Origin: Mesotoga prima MesG1.Ag.4.2
Lineage (GTDB): Bacteria > Thermotogota > Thermotogae > Petrotogales > Kosmotogaceae
DNA: 64,000 nt
Direction of reading: 5' to 3'
NCBI RefSeq assembly: GCF_000147715.2
Contig: NC_017934.1
Coordinates: 1,736,001-1,800,000 of the forward strand
A model generated the notes under the pieces. The model made no database searches. It was not told the DNA's origin and worked only from the letters and a program-made list of their open reading frames with translations. Position 1 is the first letter of the stretch. Every line of letters starts with the position of its first letter. The position numbers were made by a program, and so were the translations under genes. This document shows positions 25,485 through 35,696 of the stretch, piece by piece.

Positions 25485-27415
25485 GTAGGAGAGGGGCGGA
25501 GCCCCTCGCCCTCTCACAGAACCGTGCGTACGGGCCGCGTACACGGCTCATGGATCAAGTATCGGATATTTCGACAGGGGATGATGATATTTTGTCATAT
25601 CGACGAGGTTCATCTCTTCAAAGAACCTGTTGGGAATGGCGTAATTGGCTGCTTTTGAATGAGAAGATCGCCATTTGTTCATTCTCATGTTGACTTTCTC
25701 TTTCCATCCGGTCCTTCTGAGAACTCTGTTCAGTTTCTTAGTTGTCTTCCACTGGTGTAGTATGATGGCTCTCAGCCTTCTCCTTATCCAGCTCAGAAGT
25801 CCCCTCAAAATGGATTGGAAATCCACTATCCTGAAATAGCTGGCGAATCCCCTCAACAGTGGATTAAGCTGTTTCACTATCTCCTTTACCGGCCTGCTCT
25901 GATTCCTTCTTGTAAGTTTCCTGACCTTTTCCTTGAATCTCTTCAATCTGGATTTCTCTATCCCTACTCTCTCGCCTTTTATTTCAAAGCCAAGAAAGTG
26001 AAATCCATCTTCAAGTGTTGTGATTCTCGTCTTGTTTCTGTTGACCTTGAGCTTCATGTCAATCTCCAGTATGTTTATCGCGATTGCCAGAAACTCTCGG
26101 GCTTCTTCCTGGGTTTTCGAGAAGATCAGTATGTCGTCTGCGTATCTGACTATCCTTATTCCTCTGGCTTTCATCTTCTGATCGAATTCGTTCAGATAGA
26201 TGTTAGCCAGCAGCGGGCTTATTACTCCTCCCTGTGGACTGCCAGTCTCTGTTGCCTTCCAGACTCCATCTTCCATTACTCCGCTCTTCAGTATTGCCCG
26301 TATGAGTTTGAGTATCTTTCCATCACTCACTCTCTCGGCTACGGAGTCTATTATCTTCTCATGATCCAGAGTGTCGAAACATTCACTGAGGTCAAGTTCC
26401 ACTACATTACACAGTCCGTATTTGGATGCGAAGGCTTTCGCCTTCTCCACTGCCTGCCAGGCATTTCTTCCCTTTCTGTAACCGTAACTGGAGGGATGGA
26501 ATCCTTCCTCGAATATCGGTTCGAGTACCTCCTTGAGAGATTGCTGTACAACCCTGTCCCTTACGGCAGGTATTCTCAATTGCCTCGTTTTACCGTCGGC
26601 TTTCGGGATTTCTACCCTCCTGAGTGACATGGGTTTGTATTCGCCTCTCTTGATTTCTCCGGATAGTCTCTCGATTTCTTCGAGAAGTTTCTCTCCAAAT
26701 GTTTCTACGCTTACTCCGTCTATCCCAGGGGCTCCTCTGTTGGATTTTACCCTGCCATAGGCTTTTAAAAGGTTCTTCTCCAAATAGACTTTGTCGATTA
26801 GACTGTAATACTTCATCTCTTTCTCCTGTATGCTCTCTTCCAACAGTTGTAGTCTCAGATGTTATTGCGACAACTAATGACTGGCTTCTCTACCCTTTCG
26901 GGAATATGTACCTTGTCTTTAACTGTCTAACCTGAATCTCTTCACTGTCTTCCGATCACATTTCTTCGATCCTTCCCCCCTTCGCAAGTGATGGAGCCTT
27001 TCGACTTCCCCATCACCCCCTTGGCTTTTAGCCAAGGTCCCTTCCCCTTTCGGAGAGGTTCTTCACTACTACGGGTTCATCTGCCATCCTCCTGAGCTTT
27101 CCGTTAACTTGGATCACCTCCTTGCTAACGGTTACCCCTTTCGGACTCATGAGGACTTCCCCGGGTAAGATACACCACTTTCATCCGAATCCTGCCATCC
27201 AAACCTTTACAGCTGGAGTCAGGGCTTTCCCTTATCTGGCAGGGTTACCCTACTGTAACGGCCATCCCTGGTTCACTTTCGTTCAGTTCCGGACTTTGCC
27301 TCGGGCTTCCTTCAGATTCACCGTTACCAGTGACACCCTTGCCTCTGGCTAATGCTTCTTTGACTCCCCGCATTCGGGTCTTTCACCCTATAGTTGTGTA
27401 TCATGCCGGGCGCAC
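25485..27415 (-). mobile_element. Group II intron 1
   Basis: About 1.93 kb on the minus strand. The 5' end begins GTGCGCCCGGCATGAT at 27415, the standard GUGYG start. Domain V (25519-25549) has the GAGCCGTGTACGCGG...ACGGTTC form, followed by a domain VI hairpin and an end in CTAC at 25485. The 5' exon side is the dispersed ATCCCGAA/TTCGGGAT hairpin. Insertion beside a terminator-like hairpin is the habit of class C introns. It carries the reverse transcriptase below, whose stop codon touches domain V. Confidence 0.88.
25548..26816 (-). CDS. ltrA: Group II intron reverse transcriptase/maturase 1
   Basis: 422 residues from ATG 26816, which follows AGGAG; a longer frame from TTG 26843 has no ribosome site. 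The RT palm shows GAPGIDGVSVETF, PQGGVISPLLANIYL and the catalytic YADDILIFSK. The C-terminal maturase region ends WRSSHSKAANYAIPNRFFEE, as in class C intron proteins, and has no HNH endonuclease domain. It splices and mobilises the surrounding intron. All motifs are intact, so the intron may be active. Confidence 0.93.
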   Translation of the reverse strand: MKYYSLIDKVYLEKNLLKAYGRVKSNRGAPGIDGVSVETFGEKLLEEIERLSGEIKRGEYKPMSLRRVEIPKADGKTRQLRIPAVRDRVVQQSLKEVLEPIFEEGFHPSSYGYRKGRNAWQAVEKAKAFASKYGLCNVVELDLSECFDTLDHEKIIDSVAERVSDGKILKLIRAILKSGVMEDGVWKATETGSPQGGVISPLLANIYLNEFDQKMKARGIRIVRYADDILIFSKTQEEAREFLAIAINILEIDMKLKVNRNKTRITTLEDGFHFLGFEIKGERVGIEKSRLKRFKEKVRKLTRRNQSRPVKEIVKQLNPLLRGFASYFRIVDFQSILRGLLSWIRRRLRAIILHQWKTTKKLNRVLRRTGWKEKVNMRMNKWRSSHSKAANYAIPNRFFEEMNLVDMTKYHHPLSKYPILDP

Positions 27416-28136
27416 CAGATCCCGAAACAAGTTCGGGATGACAATGTTAGGCGATCACGAAAACATCACATCACGTCATTCTGAACTTGATTCAGAATCT
27501 CGATGATCAAAGAGCTGCTGTACGCTTAAAATCAAAAACCCGCTGGTTGCTGATGAAAACCGCGTTGTCCGTCAACGGTCCACCGTCCTCCGAATCGCGC
27601 GCGGAATGCCGGCGAAAATTGCGCAGGAACTCAAGGCCGGCTGAGTCGGGAAGTGATGTTCGCTGGCGCGAGGAAAGACACCCTCTCCTCTCTGGTTGCA
27701 AAACTTTGTGAAAAGGCGTCTTTAGAGAAGAGCACACACCCCACCGCAAGCGGTCCCCCCGCTCGAGCGGGGATTTAGAAGCCGGACTCGAAAAGAACAT
27801 ACCAGCAAGGATGCCTCCGGCAGGAAGCCTCTCAGGTCCACCGTCAAAGGTTCTCCGTTCTCCGAGGAGACCAAGAGCATAAGTGATGCCGCTTTCAGCG
27901 GGAAGCATTAGGAGCTAGTCAAAAGGCGGGAATCATCGCCGCTAGTACTACTTCGTGGTGCCAGTCTCAGCTTAAAGCTGAGGCCAGTCACTGCAAGCAA
28001 CGGCAACATAGTGACTTTCATTTTGCTTGCAGTATTGGCTATTATCAGAACTTCAACTGACAAGCGCGTAAGAGGCAGCCGAAAGGACCGGCACATATAC
28101 TAATCTCCTGGCACAGTCTGATACATAATGGCAGTC
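27416..28136. other. Repeat-rich intergenic stretch
   Basis: No gene seen. The hairpin repeat at 27419-27439 is the intron 1 insertion site. The module 'gctgctgtacgcttaaaatc... gttgtccgtc' at 27510-27590 also occurs at 25395-25455. A series of short GC-rich hairpins fills 27730-27900, and the 27995-28070 segment is a second dispersed repeat. Overlapping frames on both strands here look repeat-derived. Confidence 0.6.
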
Positions 28137-29117
28137 TCAATATGAGTGCTCTTGAAGGAAGTGGTACAAGATCTCTGAAGTCGTGAAAGCGAGGGCGGTA
28201 ACGGTGTCGGCCGCCCCGTAGTATATGGCGATTCTGCCCGTTTCGGGGTCCTGAAGGCTTGCGCAGGGGAAGGTGACGTTGGGTACGTCGCCAATGTTTT
28301 CGTAAGGCATTCTCGGGTTAAGTATGTAGTGTTTCGACCTTTTGATTACTTTCCAGGGCCTTTCCAGATCGAGGAGAGCGACGCCGGCACTGTACACGAA
28401 GCCGTTGCAGGATGTCCATACTCCGTGATAGATTAGCAGCCAACCTTCCGAGGTTTCTATCGGAATAGGTCCGGCCCCAACCTTGGTCGATTGCCAGCCG
28501 GCGGTGGGTGACATTACATGCCTGTGGCAGCCCCAATGAATCATGTCGGGGCTCTCGCTGTAGAAGATGTCTCCAAAGGGAGTGTGGCCGTTGTCGCTCG
28601 GCCGGCTCAACATTGCAAACTTTCCTTTGATCTTCCTCGGGAAGAGGACCCCGTTTCTGTTGAAGGGAAGGAATGCATTCTCAAGCTGATAAAATCTCTC
28701 GAAATCGTAAGTGTAGGCAACGCCTATGGTAGGCCCGTGATAACCGTTGCACCAGGTTACGTAGTATCTGTCTTCCAGGAAGACGACTCTGGGATCGTAT
28801 CCGTAAACGAATCGGCCGATTTCCGGGTCTTCGGCATTAAATTCGATTCTCTCCTGATCAATGTTCCACGACAATCCGTCTTCGCTTCTTCCCGAGTGAA
28901 GCTCCATGACAAGCTCTTTCGTATCTATACGGAATACTCCCCTGAATTCATCTTTGTAGGCTACGACCGCGCTGTTGAAGATGCTGTTTGCGCCTCTCAC
29001 CGTTTCCCGTGTGATGAGGGGGTTTTTCGAGTATCTCCAGACCGGTTCTAGACAATCTTTGGGTTTCTCTTCCCAGGGGAGATTTTTGAGTTTGTGGCCG
29101 AGTATTGTGATCGACAA
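28137..29117 (-). CDS. GH130 beta-mannoside phosphorylase family protein
   Basis: 326 residues with the five-bladed propeller pattern of GH130. I see [25 protein letters not shown] in pieces, [29 protein letters not shown] and [20 protein letters not shown]. These enzymes split mannosyl-glucose or mannobiose-type glycosides with phosphate, or hydrolyse them; which substrate applies cannot be told from the sequence. It is the last gene of the minus-strand operon with a LacI regulator, a GH1 glycosidase and an Opp-type transporter, so the imported oligosaccharide is broken down inside the cell. Confidence 0.88.
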   Translation of the reverse strand: MSITILGHKLKNLPWEEKPKDCLEPVWRYSKNPLITRETVRGANSIFNSAVVAYKDEFRGVFRIDTKELVMELHSGRSEDGLSWNIDQERIEFNAEDPEIGRFVYGYDPRVVFLEDRYYVTWCNGYHGPTIGVAYTYDFERFYQLENAFLPFNRNGVLFPRKIKGKFAMLSRPSDNGHTPFGDIFYSESPDMIHWGCHRHVMSPTAGWQSTKVGAGPIPIETSEGWLLIYHGVWTSCNGFVYSAGVALLDLERPWKVIKRSKHYILNPRMPYENIGDVPNVTFPCASLQDPETGRIAIYYGAADTVTALAFTTSEILYHFLQEHSY

Positions 29118-29140
29118 AGAGATCCTCTCCTTCCTCTCTC

Positions 29141-30136
29141 CTATATGGCTTTAACCGAGTCCCTTTCGACAAGGGCCGTGGGCAGAACTATATTCCTGAA
29201 TACTCTCTTCTGGGTGAGTCTCAATCTCTCTATGAGCAGCTGGGCCGCAGCGCTTCCCATTTCGATTCTCGGTTGTGAGACGGTGGTTAATGCGGGGATC
29301 GTATAGGGCGCGTGAACGGAATCGTCGAACCCGATCACGGATACGTCGTCTGGGACACGAACACCGTTTTTGTGAAGCTCCTGCATTGCCCCCATTGCCA
29401 CGTGGTCGTTGACGGCAAAGATCGCCGTGAAATCGATACCGAAATCCCGAAGGTAATCACGGATCGCCTCCTGCCCGTGGTGAGGTTCGAAGCCCCCTAT
29501 CCTCGCGACTTTCAGATCGAAATCCGAGGTCCTCGAAGCGAATTTTCTCAGCCCCTTCAACCTATCCTTTGAAGCATGCACTCCTTCCTGCCCCGGGAGA
29601 AAGAGGACCCGTCTGTGCCCCTTTTCGTAAAGGAATTTCGCAACGTTGTATGCTGCAAAGGAGTTGTCTATGTTTACGGAATCGGCCTTTATTTCTCTTA
29701 TTGGGGAGTCGACGGCGACAACGACTATCCCGCTCTCTATGAACCTGTTGAGCATGTGCTCGTCGCTGTGAAGAGTCGCAACTATGACTCCATCTACCTT
29801 TCGCTGGAAGTATTCGTTCAGAATCTCCTGTTCACGACTGACCATTTCTCTGGCCATGGCAAGCATCACGTTGAAACCGTTTTTGTGAGCATAATCCTCC
29901 ACTCCCATGAAAATTTCGCCGTAATGGTTTCCCATGGTGTTGGGCAGGAGGACGCCCAGGGTTCTGTATAGGCTCTTCTTTCGAATCGAAGGCATGGGAT
30001 GGTAGTTGAGTCTGTTGATGACCCTCAACACGCGCAGCTTCGTATCTTCGGAAACATAGCCGCTTCCGTTCAATACCCGAGAGACGGTCGCTATCGAAAC
30101 CTCAGCTTCGGCAGCCACATCCTTTATCGTCACCAT
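29141..30136 (-). CDS. LacI-family transcriptional regulator
   Basis: 331 residues. The N-terminal helix-turn-helix ([21 protein letters not shown]) and hinge are followed by a periplasmic-binding-type sugar domain with [33 protein letters not shown] and [20 protein letters not shown]. It lies between the GH1 and GH130 genes in the same direction and most likely controls this operon in response to the transported sugar or its product. Only 14 nt separate it from the GH1 stop. Confidence 0.93.
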   Translation of the reverse strand: MVTIKDVAAEAEVSIATVSRVLNGSGYVSEDTKLRVLRVINRLNYHPMPSIRKKSLYRTLGVLLPNTMGNHYGEIFMGVEDYAHKNGFNVMLAMAREMVSREQEILNEYFQRKVDGVIVATLHSDEHMLNRFIESGIVVVAVDSPIREIKADSVNIDNSFAAYNVAKFLYEKGHRRVLFLPGQEGVHASKDRLKGLRKFASRTSDFDLKVARIGGFEPHHGQEAIRDYLRDFGIDFTAIFAVNDHVAMGAMQELHKNGVRVPDDVSVIGFDDSVHAPYTIPALTTVSQPRIEMGSAAAQLLIERLRLTQKRVFRNIVLPTALVERDSVKAI

Positions 30137-30150
30137 CCAGTCCTTTCCCC

Positions 30151-31518
30151 CTATTCGATGAGCAGGGTTTCGTCAAAAATGTCGTACGGCTCTTTCAGCA
30201 TCTTCTTGAAACCATTAACCGAGCCCTGCTTTATGATTTCTTTCAAAAGGTAGTAGGAAGGTCTCGGAGTGAGGCTTCCATCATTGAAGTCCACACTGAC
30301 CAGTCCGAAACGCATCCCAAGGCCGGAGGCCCATTCGTAGTTGTCGGTGAGAGACCAGTGCATGTACCCCTTTACGCTGAAGCCCTCTTCAATAAGCTTT
30401 TCCACTGCTTTCAGGTGACCTATGAGATAGTATGGTCTCAGTCCGTCCGTGGCATCGGCGATTCCATTCTCGGTTACGAAGACTGGAACGTCGTACCTTC
30501 TCATAGTCGTCTTCAGTATATTGTACAACCCTTCGGGGTAGATCTCCCAGCCGAAATCACTCGTCGGTCTGCCCGATCTGGAAAGCGAGTTGGGCTTGCA
30601 GCCCTGTCCGAATCCCGGCAGGAGTTTGTAACCTATGTCGCTCTCTTCATCGCTTTCTACTACCATCCGTGAATAGTAATTCAAACCAAGGAAGTCCGTT
30701 CTATCTTTTATGCGGTCGATAAATTCAAACTGAGCTTTCAGGGCAGAATCGACCGCCCTTTCCTCCCCGTCTATCCAGCTCATAGCGTAGATCAGTCCTA
30801 CCGGAGAGCTCGTTTCTTTCTTTAGTTCCTCGTATCCAAGAAGATGGGCATTGATCAGATTGTCGCGGGCTACCCCCGCCAGTTCGGGCCTGATTATCGA
30901 GGGAGGGAACCCGGAGGCCCTGTTTCTGTAGCCAAGCGTAGCCAAGACGTTCGGTTCATTCTCGGTCGACCACATGTCGACGATATCTCCAAGTCTCCTT
31001 CCGCAGAGAGCGGCGAATTTACGGAATTCCTCCGCAGCGCGGGGATCGGCCCAGCCCCCGGCGGTGAAATCGGAGTATCTGTTGACCCTAATCGGTTCGT
31101 GGAGCCAAATGGGGAGTGAGAAATGGTTGAGATTTACCATCACCTTCATTCCCCGGTTTCTTATGTCCTCGATGATCCCTCTGTAATGCTCTAACGCTTC
31201 AGTGTTGCATATGTCATCCAAATCATCTGTCCATCTCTCGAAAGTCGGTTTGGGGAGGATTCTAGACCACTCCAGACCTATTCGTATTATCTTCATTCCC
31301 GCGTCGGCCGCAAGTCTGTGGAACTCCTCGAAACCTGTCCAGTAATTCGGCCCGCTTTCGGGAAACGTCCCGCTAACTATCCCGTTTTCGATGTTCAATT
31401 TATCATGAGCCCAAGCGTACCAATCCGAGCCGCGGTCGATGCTCTCGGGAGAGTTCCTACCCATTTCAAACTGAAATCCCGAAAGAGAGGCACCGAACAG
31501 GAAATCTTCGCCAAACAT
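30151..31518 (-). CDS. GH1 beta-glycosidase
   Basis: 455 residues from ATG 31518, preceded by AAAGGAGATG; the longer frame would overlap the ATPase gene. The acid/base glutamate lies in WSTENEPNV and the nucleophile in VFVTENGIAD. The fold begins FLFGASLSGFQFEMG, as in archaeal-type GH1 enzymes. It should release glucose or mannose from beta-linked disaccharides brought in by the adjacent transporter. Start is 4 nt after the ATPase stop. Confidence 0.93.
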   Translation of the reverse strand: MFGEDFLFGASLSGFQFEMGRNSPESIDRGSDWYAWAHDKLNIENGIVSGTFPESGPNYWTGFEEFHRLAADAGMKIIRIGLEWSRILPKPTFERWTDDLDDICNTEALEHYRGIIEDIRNRGMKVMVNLNHFSLPIWLHEPIRVNRYSDFTAGGWADPRAAEEFRKFAALCGRRLGDIVDMWSTENEPNVLATLGYRNRASGFPPSIIRPELAGVARDNLINAHLLGYEELKKETSSPVGLIYAMSWIDGEERAVDSALKAQFEFIDRIKDRTDFLGLNYYSRMVVESDEESDIGYKLLPGFGQGCKPNSLSRSGRPTSDFGWEIYPEGLYNILKTTMRRYDVPVFVTENGIADATDGLRPYYLIGHLKAVEKLIEEGFSVKGYMHWSLTDNYEWASGLGMRFGLVSVDFNDGSLTPRPSYYLLKEIIKQGSVNGFKKMLKEPYDIFDETLLIE

Positions 31519-31522
31519 GTCT

Positions 31523-32425
31523 TCATCTCCTTTGTACGGCAACATAGTGATCCTCTTCAACTTCCACCATTTCATGTTCCGCATCCATGATGGGATCGAA
31601 ACACTTCCGTCCGTCTATTTTCTTTTTGTGATCGCTTTCAATATCCTCCCACTTCTTGTCGAGCCTCGGTACTGAAGAGAGAAGTTTGCATGTGTAATAG
31701 TGCTGGGGGTTGAAGAAAACTTTGTCAGTTCTTCCCATTTCTACGACATGACCTTTGAACAGTATCACAGCTCTTTCGCTTAAATAGTAGCCGAGAGACA
31801 GGTCATGAGTTATGAAGAGGATTGAAAGCCCCTTCTTTTTGAGGTCTGCGAGCAGGTTCAAAACGTCTATTCTTGTAGAGGCGTCGAGCATGCTTATCAG
31901 TTCGTCGGCAACGAGAAGGTTCACGTCCAGCAGCAGGGCCCTGGATATGAGAATTCTCTGGAGCTGCCCGCCGCTGAGCTGATGAGGATACTTGCCCAGA
32001 ATCTGATCCGGATCAAGGCCAACCAGTTTCAGGACCGTGTGGACCTTGTCCATCCAGTCGCTGTAGTGCATCTTCGCAAAGAAGACCGATCTAAGATTCT
32101 CGAAGACTCTGTCAACTTTGAAGATAGGATTATACGAGCTGAAGGGATCCTGAAAGACACCCTGGACCTTTCTGTAATAGTCTCTTAGCTCTGCGCCCTT
32201 CAGCCCGCTTATATCGCGTCCGTCAAGTCGTATTTCCCCTTGGGTGATTGTCAACAATCTCAAGATCATCTTTCCTATGGTGCTTTTTCCGCTCCCGCTT
32301 TCGCCTATGAGCGAGGTGACCTCTCCCTCTTCGATCTTGAATGAGACGTTGTTTACGGCCTTGAGCCTTCCTGAAGAGAACATTCCCGTCTTGAAGACCT
32401 TAGTCAGATTAATGAGCTCAAGCAT
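31523..32425 (-). CDS. Oligosaccharide/peptide ABC transporter ATPase (OppF-like)
   Basis: 300 residues. Walker A GESGSGKST, Q-loop QDPFSSYNP, signature LSGGQLQR and Walker B LLVADELISMLDAST are present. The Walker B motif reads ADEL where ADEP is usual. Its start follows the OppD-like gene without a gap, so the two ATPases form the usual heterodimer that powers the permeases downstream in this list. The Opp class imports oligosaccharides in Thermotogota. Confidence 0.93.
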   Translation of the reverse strand: MLELINLTKVFKTGMFSSGRLKAVNNVSFKIEEGEVTSLIGESGSGKSTIGKMILRLLTITQGEIRLDGRDISGLKGAELRDYYRKVQGVFQDPFSSYNPIFKVDRVFENLRSVFFAKMHYSDWMDKVHTVLKLVGLDPDQILGKYPHQLSGGQLQRILISRALLLDVNLLVADELISMLDASTRIDVLNLLADLKKKGLSILFITHDLSLGYYLSERAVILFKGHVVEMGRTDKVFFNPQHYYTCKLLSSVPRLDKKWEDIESDHKKKIDGRKCFDPIMDAEHEMVEVEEDHYVAVQRR

Positions 32426-33382
32426 CTAGTTCACTCCCCAGCAGGCCACCCAGTGTGAAGGCTCAATTTCAACCATGGGCGGTTCCTCTTCGCACTTTTC
32501 GAAGGCGATGGGACATCTGTCCTTGAATCTGCAGCCCCGCGGGGGCGAGAGGAGTTGAGGGGGTTTTCCAGGGATCCCTTTCAGTCTCTTATCTGTGTAG
32601 TGAACGCCGACCTCCGGCAGAGACGAGATAAGCATCTTCGTGTAGGGATGGACGGGCCTTTTTATTATCACTTCCGTGGCGGCCCGCTCGACAAGCTTAC
32701 CCGCGTACATTATAAGAATAGAATCGGCTATCTGGTAGAGGATCGAGATGTCATGGGTAACGAAGATGATGCTTTTGACGAAACCCTTGTCCCTGAACTC
32801 CACGATCATCTCGGCCACTGCTCGCTGAGTCGAGACATCCAGGGCCGATGTGACCTCGTCGGCTATCAGCAGAGAGGGATTCAGAAGCGTCGAGATAACC
32901 ATTACGGCCCTCTGCTTCATTCCGCCCGACAGTTCCACGGGATACATCTTCAGGACCGAACTATCCAGACCCACGAGATCCAGCCTCCTGTTGAGTTCGG
33001 GGAGAGTTTTTTCGTAACCCACGCCGTGACAGGCGAGAAGATCTGAGATGAGTCTCTTGAGCTTCACGGTGGGATTCAAGGCGTTCATAGCATACTGAGG
33101 GATTATCGAGATTCTCTTGTATCTGAAGTCGTTCATCTTTCTTTGATCGCCGATTGGAAGAGGGCTTCCGTCAAGAGAGGCACTGCCTTCCACGAGTTTC
33201 ATCGGGAGGCGAAGCATTATGAGGGAGTTGCTGAGAGTCGACTTTCCACAGCCCGATTCTCCGGCAATTCCTGCGATCTCCCCATCACGAAGATCGAAGC
33301 TCACACCGTCCAGTGCCTTTATATCTCCCTTAAGAGTCTGGTAATAGACTCTAAGGCCATCCACGCTTAGAGACATCGTCAC
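32426..33382 (-). CDS. Oligosaccharide/peptide ABC transporter ATPase (OppD-like)
   Basis: 318 residues with GESGCGKST, LSGGMKQRAV, LLIADEVTSALD and the C-terminal Cys cluster CRFKDRCPIAFEKC typical of OppD. The start overlaps the permease stop by 4 nt. Partner of the OppF-like subunit. Confidence 0.94.
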   Translation of the reverse strand: MTMSLSVDGLRVYYQTLKGDIKALDGVSFDLRDGEIAGIAGESGCGKSTLSNSLIMLRLPMKLVEGSASLDGSPLPIGDQRKMNDFRYKRISIIPQYAMNALNPTVKLKRLISDLLACHGVGYEKTLPELNRRLDLVGLDSSVLKMYPVELSGGMKQRAVMVISTLLNPSLLIADEVTSALDVSTQRAVAEMIVEFRDKGFVKSIIFVTHDISILYQIADSILIMYAGKLVERAATEVIIKRPVHPYTKMLISSLPEVGVHYTDKRLKGIPGKPPQLLSPPRGCRFKDRCPIAFEKCEEEPPMVEIEPSHWVACWGVN

Positions 33383-34227
33383 AGCTCCCTCAGTTTAGGA
33401 TTGAAGACTTCGTCCAGTCCAGTATTCATAAAGTAGAGCGCGCCGACGATAGCCGTAATGGCTACTCCGGGAGGTATCAGCCACCACCACATTCCGAGCT
33501 GAATTGCGCTCCAAAGAACCGCATTCTGCATCATTAGCCCTAGAGAAATCCCCTGCGTCGGGCCGAGCCCGATGAAATCAAGCGTAACGGCTGCGAGAAT
33601 AGCGCCTCCGAACTGGAGTATGAAGGTCATGAAAAGATAGGACATCATGTTTGGAGCGATCTCCCCAAAGATTATCCTCATGGGTTTCATGCCAGTTATT
33701 CTTGCGAGGTCCACAAAGTCCCTTGTTCTCAAAGTAAACGTCTGGGCCCTTATCGCTCTCGCCGCCCACGGCCAAGAAGTGAGCCCTATAAATATGCTCT
33801 GGACGAGTATTCCCCTGTATGGCAGATAAGCCGCAACAATTAGAAGGAGGGCCAGCGTCGGTATCACGGTGACCACATTGGTCAACATATTGAGCAGCTC
33901 GTCGATCATGCCTCCATGGTAGCCGGCTACGAAGCCGATTAGGACTCCCAGAAGCGTAGCGAGACCTCCGGCAACCAATCCGACCAGGAAGGTTGATCTC
34001 AGCCCGTAAACCGTCTGCGAGAAAACATCCTGCCCGAAGGTTGTGGTCCCTAACCAGAACTCTTTTGAAGGAGGGTGGTAACCTGGCCCCGCATAATCGA
34101 GCGGTCCGTACTTCGCGAAGAGAGGTCCGAAGATCGCGAGTAAGATGAAGATCACCAGTATGAAAAAGCCGACCTTCAGACGTCCGTTCCTCAGGGCGAA
34201 GTATAGAAATTCATTCTTTGTCTTCAT
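33379..34227 (-). CDS. ABC transporter permease (DppC/OppC-like)
   Basis: 282 residues with about six membrane helices and the family start region (LKVGFFILVIFILLAIFGPL, then GTTTFGQDVFSQTVYG). The EAA-type loop near residue 180 reads ARITGMKPMRIIFGEIAPN. It overlaps the next permease by 4 nt. Confidence 0.93.
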   Translation of the reverse strand: MKTKNEFLYFALRNGRLKVGFFILVIFILLAIFGPLFAKYGPLDYAGPGYHPPSKEFWLGTTTFGQDVFSQTVYGLRSTFLVGLVAGGLATLLGVLIGFVAGYHGGMIDELLNMLTNVVTVIPTLALLLIVAAYLPYRGILVQSIFIGLTSWPWAARAIRAQTFTLRTRDFVDLARITGMKPMRIIFGEIAPNMMSYLFMTFILQFGGAILAAVTLDFIGLGPTQGISLGLMMQNAVLWSAIQLGMWWWLIPPGVAITAIVGALYFMNTGLDEVFNPKLREL

Positions 34228-35216
34228 ACAGTCTCTCCTTCTGCCGTGTGCCTGATTCTCGGATCGATCAGTATATACGCGATATCCAGAATGATGTTAG
34301 CCAACAACACGCCGACGATTATGAACAGAAAACAGCCCTGTATTAGGAAGTAATCTTGATTCATTATCGCTTCCTTTAGAAGATGTCCGATGCCGGGGTA
34401 TGAAAAGACGACTTCGGTAGCAAGAGCCCCGGCAACTATGACACCTAGCTGGAGAGCCAGTCCTGTGATCTGAGGAAGAACCGCGTTCTTATAGGCATAC
34501 TGTCTGACCAGTCTTCCCGAGGCACCCAGAGATTCAAGGTACCTGGAATACTCGGCCTCGAGTTCGTAGATGATCATGTTACGCATTCCGATGGCCCAGC
34601 CTCCAAATTGCACGAGAAAGAGAGAGCTGAAGGGAAGTATCCAGTGCTTCAGGAAATCCCAGATGAAGGTCCAGCTCCAGTTGGGGACCATTGAAAAACT
34701 GTAGGCGCCCGCTATGGGAAGAACGTCTAGCGCGACCCCAAAGAACCAGGCCAGAAGTATACCGAGCCACATGTAGGGCGTGGCCGTAAGCACGTACCAG
34801 ATGGGCAAGACGATGCCGTCTAGTTTCTTTTTCCTGGCGGCAAAGGCGCCGAACTTGTTCCCGGCTATATAACTCAACATTATTGCGGGAATCAAAAGGG
34901 CAAGATCAAAGGGCAGGGCCCTGGCTATTACCCTCGTAACGGGAGCGCCTGTAACATATAAGCTGACTCCGAGATCGCCTCTGAAAAGGCCCGCCCAAAA
35001 AGCGAAATACTGATGAAGAGGTGACTTGTCCAGCCCGTAGATCTCGTTAAGGTAGCCGGCGATTACCTCGGTTGTATCCGATCTGGTGGAAAACCTAGAC
35101 AGTAGATTCGTAATTGGATTGCCGGGCATGAATCGCGGTATCATCCAGTCTATCGTAACCGCAAATACAAATGTCAGCAGGTAGATTATTATCTTTCTTC
35201 TGAAATAGGCTCCCAC
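34224..35216 (-). CDS. ABC transporter permease (DppB/OppB-like)
   Basis: 330 residues, six predicted membrane helices, with the N-terminal RRKIIIYLLTFVFAVTIDWM helix, a periplasmic PGNPITN loop and the cytoplasmic SLGASGRLVRQYAYKNAVLP coupling loop. It pairs with the DppC-like subunit. A gap of 480 nt with a terminator separates it from the binding-protein gene. Confidence 0.93.
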   Translation of the reverse strand: MGAYFRRKIIIYLLTFVFAVTIDWMIPRFMPGNPITNLLSRFSTRSDTTEVIAGYLNEIYGLDKSPLHQYFAFWAGLFRGDLGVSLYVTGAPVTRVIARALPFDLALLIPAIMLSYIAGNKFGAFAARKKKLDGIVLPIWYVLTATPYMWLGILLAWFFGVALDVLPIAGAYSFSMVPNWSWTFIWDFLKHWILPFSSLFLVQFGGWAIGMRNMIIYELEAEYSRYLESLGASGRLVRQYAYKNAVLPQITGLALQLGVIVAGALATEVVFSYPGIGHLLKEAIMNQDYFLIQGCFLFIIVGVLLANIILDIAYILIDPRIRHTAEGETV

Positions 35217-35696
35217 AGTCTGAGTCTCCTTCCTTTACCCTACCCACGTGATGGAGAGCTTCATCTTCTTGCCCAACCAAAAGTTATTTTCAGTTGAAAG
35301 TGCGATACTCAATTCCTTCCGATCACCCATTCAGATTCAAGAGTCTTTAGGCTCTCGCTTGACAGAGAGAGGTGATTAGACAGGTTTTTCTTTCTTCATA
35401 AATTGCTGAAAGTTGGTTTTTTAATAATGTTTAGAGACTGCGCGTATGAAGACCCGGGTGCAACCTTATACTCATAGGCAGTCCGGCATCTCGATCTCTC
35501 CAGTCTGTACCATTATCGCTATTGTCTTTCGGTATTCGGACGTCTTGCCAGAACACTCTTGTTCGTCGCTCAGCGAAAAACAACACTCGGAGCCCGAACA
35601 TGACAGGTTGAATCTCGCATGAGCCAAACCGTTTAATCTCAGTCTGCCAAAAGCCCCCACGGGCCGGAAGTCCATGGGGGCGAAGATTATACTCTG
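35217..35696. other. Intergenic stretch between binding protein and permease genes
   Basis: No gene seen. It holds the terminator-like hairpin at 35653-35681 just after the binding-protein gene. The rest is AT-rich, with no further structure I can support. Confidence 0.5.
35653..35681 (-). terminator. Terminator-like hairpin after the binding-protein gene
   Basis: On the minus strand GCCCCCATGG pairs with CCCGTGGGGGC and is followed by TTTTGG. It starts about 15 nt after the stop codon and should limit read-through into the permease genes. Confidence 0.7.
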